From: Syntrophaceae bacterium CG2_30_49_12
GTDB lineage: Bacteria > Desulfobacterota > Syntrophia > Syntrophales > CG2-30-49-12
Length of the DNA: 16,882 bases
NCBI GenBank assembly: GCA_001873675.1
Contig: MNZP01000059.1
Span: 1-16,882, forward strand
Reading direction: 5' to 3'
Below are positions 12,841-16,882 of this stretch, piece after piece. The first letter of the stretch is position 1; each line of letters opens with the position of its first letter. The notes beneath the pieces are model-generated. The model did no database searches, had not been told where the DNA came from, and worked only from the letters and a program-made list of their open reading frames with translations. The position numbers and the translations under genes were made by a program.

Positions 12841-14079
12841 ATGGATCAACGGATAGATTTCGAAACACTTTATAACATCCTTGGGGATATTAGCGCATCG
12901 CTTCATTCCGACGCCCATGTCAAGGATGTACTGGAGACCATGGTAATGAAATCTGCCCAGATGCTGAATGCCAAGTGCGCTCTCATCCGGATTTTAAACC
13001 CGAAGACCAACCAACTGGATCTGAGGGCGGCATATGGTCTGAGTGATCATTACCTTTCTAAAGGACCGGTATTCAGCGAAAAAATCATTACGGATCTCTG
13101 CCAGCAGAACAGAATCATCATAATCCGTGACATCTTCAATGATCCCCGTGTTCAATACCCCAAAGAGGCATGGGCAGAAGGAATCCGGATGATGCTTGAT
13201 GCACCGATCACCTTTAAAAATAATGTTCTGGGTATCCTTCGCATCCATTTCACCGAACCGAGGGATTTTTCCGAAGAAGAACTGCATTACCTCATCCTCA
13301 TTGCAGAACGAGGGGCCGCCGTCATCCAGAGGGCCCAGATCATTGAGATGCAGGAATCCCGATACGATCAGTTGGCCCTTCAGACGGAAAAATTATCGGC
13401 TCTGGGCCGGATGGCCGCCGGAATCGCCCATGAGATCAACAATCCCCTTGCCGGCATCCTCCTCTATAGTTCAAACCTGCTCAAAAAGGCTCCGAAGGAG
13501 GGACCCTTCAGAGAAGGGCTTGAAATCATTGTACAGGAGACCCTACGGTGTAAGACCATCATCCAGGAACTCTTAGAATTCTCCCGGCCAAGCGAGCCTA
13601 AGGCGGTCATGACCAATGTGAATCATGTGATTGAAAAAGCCCTCCACCTTCTGGAAAATGAGTTCCGGCTCCGGTATATTCGGCTGGAGAAACACCTGTT
13701 CGATCCATTGCCGGACCTCCTGATCGATGAGAACCAGATGAAACAAATTTTTGTGAACCTGCTCCTGAACGCCATTCAGGCGATCGAAGAACAGGGAACC
13801 GTGACGATCCGGAGCTATGTCAGCCCTGACAGAAAGAATGTAGCTATCGATGTCTCTGACACGGGATGCGGAATTCCTCCGGATCATATGCCCAAGATCT
13901 TTGAACCTTTCTTCTCCACGAAGGCAAAGGGAACCGGTCTCGGCCTGACCGTGACCTATGGAATCGTTCAGAAACACGGGGGACACATCTATACCTCCAG
14001 CCAACCTAAACAGGGGACACAGTTTACGGTCGAGCTTCCTATTCCCTCAGGGCTTCATCAAAGAGAAATGAGAAGGTAG
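12841..14079 (+). CDS. Soluble GAF-domain sensor histidine kinase
   Basis: A 412-residue protein with no membrane segment. A GAF domain (about 20-165) contains ALIRILNPKTNQLDLRAAYG and GILRIHF. A linker leads to the dimerisation/phospho-acceptor domain with H197 in MAAGIAHEINNPLAG. The ATPase domain has the N box around NLLLNAIQAI (306-315), DTGCGIP (340-346), an F box EPFFSTKAKGTGLGL (355-369) and KHGGHI. It should autophosphorylate in response to a small ligand or redox/metabolic signal bound by the GAF domain and pass the phosphate to the adjacent NtrC-type regulator. A second possible target is the divergently encoded receiver protein. The gene ends two bases before the ATG of the regulator, so the two are one operon. 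The ligand cannot be read from sequence. Confidence 0.93.
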   Translation: MDQRIDFETLYNILGDISASLHSDAHVKDVLETMVMKSAQMLNAKCALIRILNPKTNQLDLRAAYGLSDHYLSKGPVFSEKIITDLCQQNRIIIIRDIFNDPRVQYPKEAWAEGIRMMLDAPITFKNNVLGILRIHFTEPRDFSEEELHYLILIAERGAAVIQRAQIIEMQESRYDQLALQTEKLSALGRMAAGIAHEINNPLAGILLYSSNLLKKAPKEGPFREGLEIIVQETLRCKTIIQELLEFSRPSEPKAVMTNVNHVIEKALHLLENEFRLRYIRLEKHLFDPLPDLLIDENQMKQIFVNLLLNAIQAIEEQGTVTIRSYVSPDRKNVAIDVSDTGCGIPPDHMPKIFEPFFSTKAKGTGLGLTVTYGIVQKHGGHIYTSSQPKQGTQFTVELPIPSGLHQREMRR

Positions 14080-14081
14080 AA

Positions 14082-15500
14082 ATGAAACCCGTTAAGATTC
14101 TGGTGATTGATGACGAACCCGTGGTCTGCAAAGGATGCCGCCTGGCGCTCTCGGATCAAGACCATCTGGTAGATATTTGCATGACGGGCAGGGAAGGCGT
14201 GGACCTGATCCGGGAAGGCGCCTACGATCTGATCCTGCTCGATATGAAGTTGCCCGACATAGAAGGCGTGGAGATCCTCAGGACCATTCACGAAACGAAA
14301 CAGGGTCTTCTTGTGATCGTCATGACAGGGTATTCCACCGTTCAAAACGCAGTGGAAGCCATGAAATTAGGGGCCTTTGACTACCTCCCCAAACCTTTCA
14401 CCGACGAAGAACTGATGCTGGTGGTCCAGAGAGCCATTGAAAAAAAACGCCTGATGGAAGAGAATCTCCACCTTCGGAAGGAACTCTTCAACCGGTTCAG
14501 CTTCGAAAATATTATTGGAGAGAGCCCTAATATCCTTCACATCTTCGAACAGATCGAGAAGGTCGCTCCGACCGACAGCACGGTGCTTCTGTATGGAGAA
14601 AGCGGTACAGGAAAAGAACTATTTGCAGGGGCCATTCATGCCCGTAGCCAAAGGACTCATTGTCAATTTGTCGCCGTCGATTGCAGTACCCTCTCTCCCA
14701 GTCTTCTCGAAAGCGAACTTTTCGGGCATGTCAGAGGAGCCTTCACCGGTGCGGTTCGGGACAAGGAAGGCATATTCGATGTGGCCAACGGCGGGACCCT
14801 CTTTATGGATGATGTGACCAATCTGAATCTTGAGGTCCAGGGAAAGTTCCTGCGGGTCCTGGAGACCGGTGAATACAAACCGGTGGGAGCGAGCCGCTTC
14901 CACAAAACCGATGTCCGGATCATTGCGGCCACCAATAGGGATTTGAAGGCGATGATTGAAGAGGGAAAGTTCAGGGAGGACCTCTTTTACCGCTTGAATG
15001 TCTTTCCCATCTACATTCCTCCCCTTCAGGATAGAAAGGAGGACATCCCCAGGCTTGTCTATCATTTCCTCAGGCACTTTTGCCGCAAAACGGGGAAACG
15101 GATCGAAGGGTTCTCTGATGAGGCTTTGGAGAGTTTAATAAATTACGATTGGCCTGGCAATGTCCGGCAACTGAAGAATGTGGTGGAGCGTCTGGTTATC
15201 ATGGCGGACGATACCAAGCTCGACCTGCTCCATCTGCTCGATCAGCTTCAGTTGAAACGATCCTGGAAAGGTCATCCGATCCCCGAGACCCTGAAAGAGC
15301 TCAATGCCGCAAAGAAGCATCTTCTCGAACAGACCTTCGGACAGATTCAGAAAGCCTTTCTCATCAATGCCCTCCGGGCATCGAACGGAAACATCACCCG
15401 TGCCGCCGAGAGAGTGGGCATGCAACGGCCCAATTTCTGCGCCCTCCTCAAAAAGCACCGCATTTTGCCCGAACATATCAAAAACGAAAAAGAAAATTAG
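14082..15500 (+). CDS. NtrC-family sigma-54-dependent response regulator
   Basis: A 472-residue activator. The receiver domain has D10/D11, D54 (LLDMKLPD), T82 and K104. The AAA+ domain has Walker A GESGTGKE (172-179), the sigma-54 contact loop GAFTGA (219-224), a Walker B reading LFMDD (240-244), RIIAATNRDL (279-288) and FREDLFYRL (297-305). The C terminus is a Fis-type HTH (ALRASNGNITRAAERVGMQR). Such proteins use ATP to remodel sigma-54 polymerase bound at -24/-12 promoters. The obvious target is the sigma-54 promoter in the divergent intergenic region, which drives the formate dehydrogenase operon; this link is inferred from position. The second Walker B acid is Asp (D244) where Glu is usual. 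It is the second gene of the kinase operon. Confidence 0.94.
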   Translation: MKPVKILVIDDEPVVCKGCRLALSDQDHLVDICMTGREGVDLIREGAYDLILLDMKLPDIEGVEILRTIHETKQGLLVIVMTGYSTVQNAVEAMKLGAFDYLPKPFTDEELMLVVQRAIEKKRLMEENLHLRKELFNRFSFENIIGESPNILHIFEQIEKVAPTDSTVLLYGESGTGKELFAGAIHARSQRTHCQFVAVDCSTLSPSLLESELFGHVRGAFTGAVRDKEGIFDVANGGTLFMDDVTNLNLEVQGKFLRVLETGEYKPVGASRFHKTDVRIIAATNRDLKAMIEEGKFREDLFYRLNVFPIYIPPLQDRKEDIPRLVYHFLRHFCRKTGKRIEGFSDEALESLINYDWPGNVRQLKNVVERLVIMADDTKLDLLHLLDQLQLKRSWKGHPIPETLKELNAAKKHLLEQTFGQIQKAFLINALRASNGNITRAAERVGMQRPNFCALLKKHRILPEHIKNEKEN

Positions 15501-15531
15501 GAAAATTAGTACTACTACGTTGCGATGCAAA

Positions 15532-16179
15532 TCAACAGGAGATGCTTGAATTTACAAGATTTTCAGCTTTCTTAACTGACAGATATCCTTTGGCCAGGGA
15601 TGTATTGACGCGGACGACTTCCCTGTTTATATCCCTCATCGGGTAATCCTCTGTAATTTCAGGAAGCTGATCCGCCTGCTGTGAAGCGCTGATCACGGAA
15701 CCGGCCGGGACATAGCGGTGATCCGCCACGGTCACCCCCATGAGAATCACTCCCGGTTCGATGACACAGCGCCTCCCCACGGAGGATTTAAAGACCAGGG
15801 CCTTCATTCCGACAAAGGTATCATCCATAATAACGGCCGGCCCGTGAATCTGCGCCTGATGGGCCAGGGAGACCCTCTTTCCAATATAAACGGCATACCG
15901 CCTGCCATTTACTTCGTATAGATTCTTCTCCACGGCCTTTCTCTCGCTCTCCGTTTTAAGGGCATGGATAACAACCCCGTCCTGGATATTTGAATCATCA
16001 CCGACATAGAGGGGCTGCCCCTCATCACCACGGACGGATGCCATCGGCGCAACCATGATGTTCCTGCCAAGGACGACGTTTCCGATAACAGCCGCCAGGG
16101 GGTGGACGTAGGTCGAAGGATCAATAACCGGCTCCGATACCTTCGTGCAAAAGTCCGTTAATACATTCTTCTCTATCAT
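15532..16179 (-). CDS. Cam-type gamma-class carbonic anhydrase (left-handed beta-helix), Glu84-equivalent replaced by Lys
   Basis: A 215-residue protein of hexapeptide-repeat turns. The metal ligands expected in the Methanosarcina Cam group are present: H72 (VVIHAL), H107 and H112 (SLAHQAQIHGP). R50 and E53 occur in SVRGDEG, E53 matching the Cam proton-transfer Glu62. The residue three after the first His ligand is K75, where Cam has the proton-shuttle Glu84; a Glu lies two residues on (E77). No N-terminal signal peptide is evident, so it is probably cytoplasmic, unlike secreted Cam. The reaction would be CO2 hydration to bicarbonate. The ATG lies 4 nt after the coaE stop, so it is co-transcribed with and coupled to coaE. 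Near a formate dehydrogenase it may help supply or trap CO2, which is inference. Confidence 0.85.
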   Translation of the reverse strand: MIEKNVLTDFCTKVSEPVIDPSTYVHPLAAVIGNVVLGRNIMVAPMASVRGDEGQPLYVGDDSNIQDGVVIHALKTESERKAVEKNLYEVNGRRYAVYIGKRVSLAHQAQIHGPAVIMDDTFVGMKALVFKSSVGRRCVIEPGVILMGVTVADHRYVPAGSVISASQQADQLPEITEDYPMRDINREVVRVNTSLAKGYLSVKKAENLVNSSISC

Positions 16180-16183
16180 ACCA

Positions 16184-16795
16184 TCACTTCGCAGTTTTTC
16201 TCTTCAGCAGTTCTTCCCAGACCTTACTGACAATTTCCCTCGTTCTTTCCAAGGGGCCATGGTTATCAATGATAATGTCGGCATATTGGATCTTATCATC
16301 AATGGGCATCTGGGAGGCAAGTCTCTCCAGGGCATCTTCCCGGGAGCATCCGTTTCTCTTCATCAACCTCTCTATTTGTTCATCAGGAGAAATATAGACC
16401 AGCGCAACAACATCCACCAAATGCTGCAACCTGCCCTCGATAAGCAGGGGCACATCCGACAGGAATATCCCGTCTGGTTTCGCTTCCCTGATCTCATTCA
16501 TCCTCTTCCGCCATTCGGGAAGGATATGGGGATGAACAATACGACCGAGGACGGCTAATTTCTCCCTGTCTTTAAAGACGATGGCGCCTAACTTTGTCCG
16601 GTTTATCGTCCTGTCCTCATTGAGAATCTCTGCCCCAAAATACTCTATAATCGCCTTCCAGGCAGGACGATCCGGTTCCTCCACGTAGTGGGCAATTTCA
16701 TCAAAGTCAATCAGACATGCCCCTTTCTCCTGAAACATCTTTGCTACCGTAGATTTTCCGGAGGCAATCCCACCTGTTAGACCCACATTCAACAT
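16184..16795 (-). CDS. coaE: Dephospho-CoA kinase
   Basis: A 203-residue P-loop kinase that phosphorylates the 3'-hydroxyl of dephospho-CoA in the last step of CoA synthesis. The Walker A GGIASGKST (8-16) is followed by the CoaE hallmarks FDEIAH (31-36), the INRTKLGAIVF segment (64-74), IVHPHI (86-91), and DVPLLIEG (114-121). These fit the conserved D-D-A-R-H-P pattern of the family. Its length is normal for CoaE. It is the first gene seen of a two-gene minus-strand unit with the carbonic anhydrase. No clear promoter is visible in the 87 bp to the window edge. Confidence 0.95.
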   Translation of the reverse strand: MLNVGLTGGIASGKSTVAKMFQEKGACLIDFDEIAHYVEEPDRPAWKAIIEYFGAEILNEDRTINRTKLGAIVFKDREKLAVLGRIVHPHILPEWRKRMNEIREAKPDGIFLSDVPLLIEGRLQHLVDVVALVYISPDEQIERLMKRNGCSREDALERLASQMPIDDKIQYADIIIDNHGPLERTREIVSKVWEELLKRKTAK

Positions 16796-16829
16796 GATGT
16801 TACATCCATTAAAAGAGGATAGGAAAGAA

Positions 16830-16882
16830 TGACAGAGCTGTACGCCATATTACTTCAGGAAACGGTATACTGACCCCTGATC
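16830..16882 (-). other. Right-edge non-coding stretch with a GGGGTCAGTATACC motif
   Basis: Reading minus from the edge, ten codons (DQGSVYRFLK) end in TAA at 16850-16852. This could be the tail of an upstream gene. The same bases contain GGGGTCAGTATACC, a motif I associate with dispersed repeats near Y1-type transposases in deltaproteobacteria. The window ends too soon to decide. Confidence 0.3.

Noticed and set aside
16833..16877. 14-codon plus-strand frame MTELYAILLQETVY with an SD-like GAGG
   Set aside because: It is too short to support, and it covers the repeat-like motif at the edge.
1..16882. tRNA, rRNA or riboswitch genes
   Set aside because: I saw no cloverleaf, rRNA core or known riboswitch motif in the gaps on either strand, although I could not run a covariance search.

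Overview
The window looks like a chromosomal segment of an anaerobic deltaproteobacterium (Desulfobacterota, probably a Syntrophus/Smithella-like lineage). This placement is inferred from gene content: a cytoplasmic NuoG-type formate dehydrogenase with NuoE/NuoF-type partners, NtrC-type control from a -24/-12 promoter, a Cam-type carbonic anhydrase, and repeat types common in that group. The sequence alone does not prove the taxon.

Left part (1-5137) is accessory, decayed DNA. On the minus strand lie the first 60 codons of a tyrosine recombinase (running off the left edge), a set of 13-bp sites and palindromes, and an IS91-family transposase gene. That transposase would be almost fully open but is interrupted by four short palindromic inserts of about 23-24 bp. 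It has its own sigma-70 promoter with a TetR-like palindrome in the spacer. On the plus strand follows a wrecked type III-like restriction-modification cassette: the C-terminal part of the methyltransferase (one-base frameshift), a REP-like repeat, an intact DUF433/DUF5615 (VapBC-like) pair, and a helicase-restriction subunit with two large internal deletions and a D-to-N change in motif II.

Middle part (5173-12585, minus strand) is one operon in the order response regulator, NuoE-like, NuoF-GltD fusion, formate dehydrogenase catalytic subunit. A well-matched sigma-54 promoter sits in front of it. Divergent from it (12841-15500, plus) are a soluble GAF-histidine kinase and an NtrC-type sigma-54 activator, transcribed from a sigma-70 promoter. 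The simplest reading is that the kinase and activator switch the formate dehydrogenase operon. The first operon gene is a second response regulator without a DNA-binding domain. Its C-terminal module is homologous, without gaps over 66 residues, to the C-terminal tail of the formate dehydrogenase subunit encoded last in the same operon.

Right part (15532-16795, minus) holds a Cam-type gamma carbonic anhydrase, in which the usual proton-shuttle Glu is Lys, and coaE upstream of it.

The items most worth a second look are the four tiny palindromic insertions in the transposase, the module shared by the response regulator and FdhA, the NuoF-GltD fusion in a formate dehydrogenase, and the toxin-antitoxin pair translationally coupled to the restriction gene.
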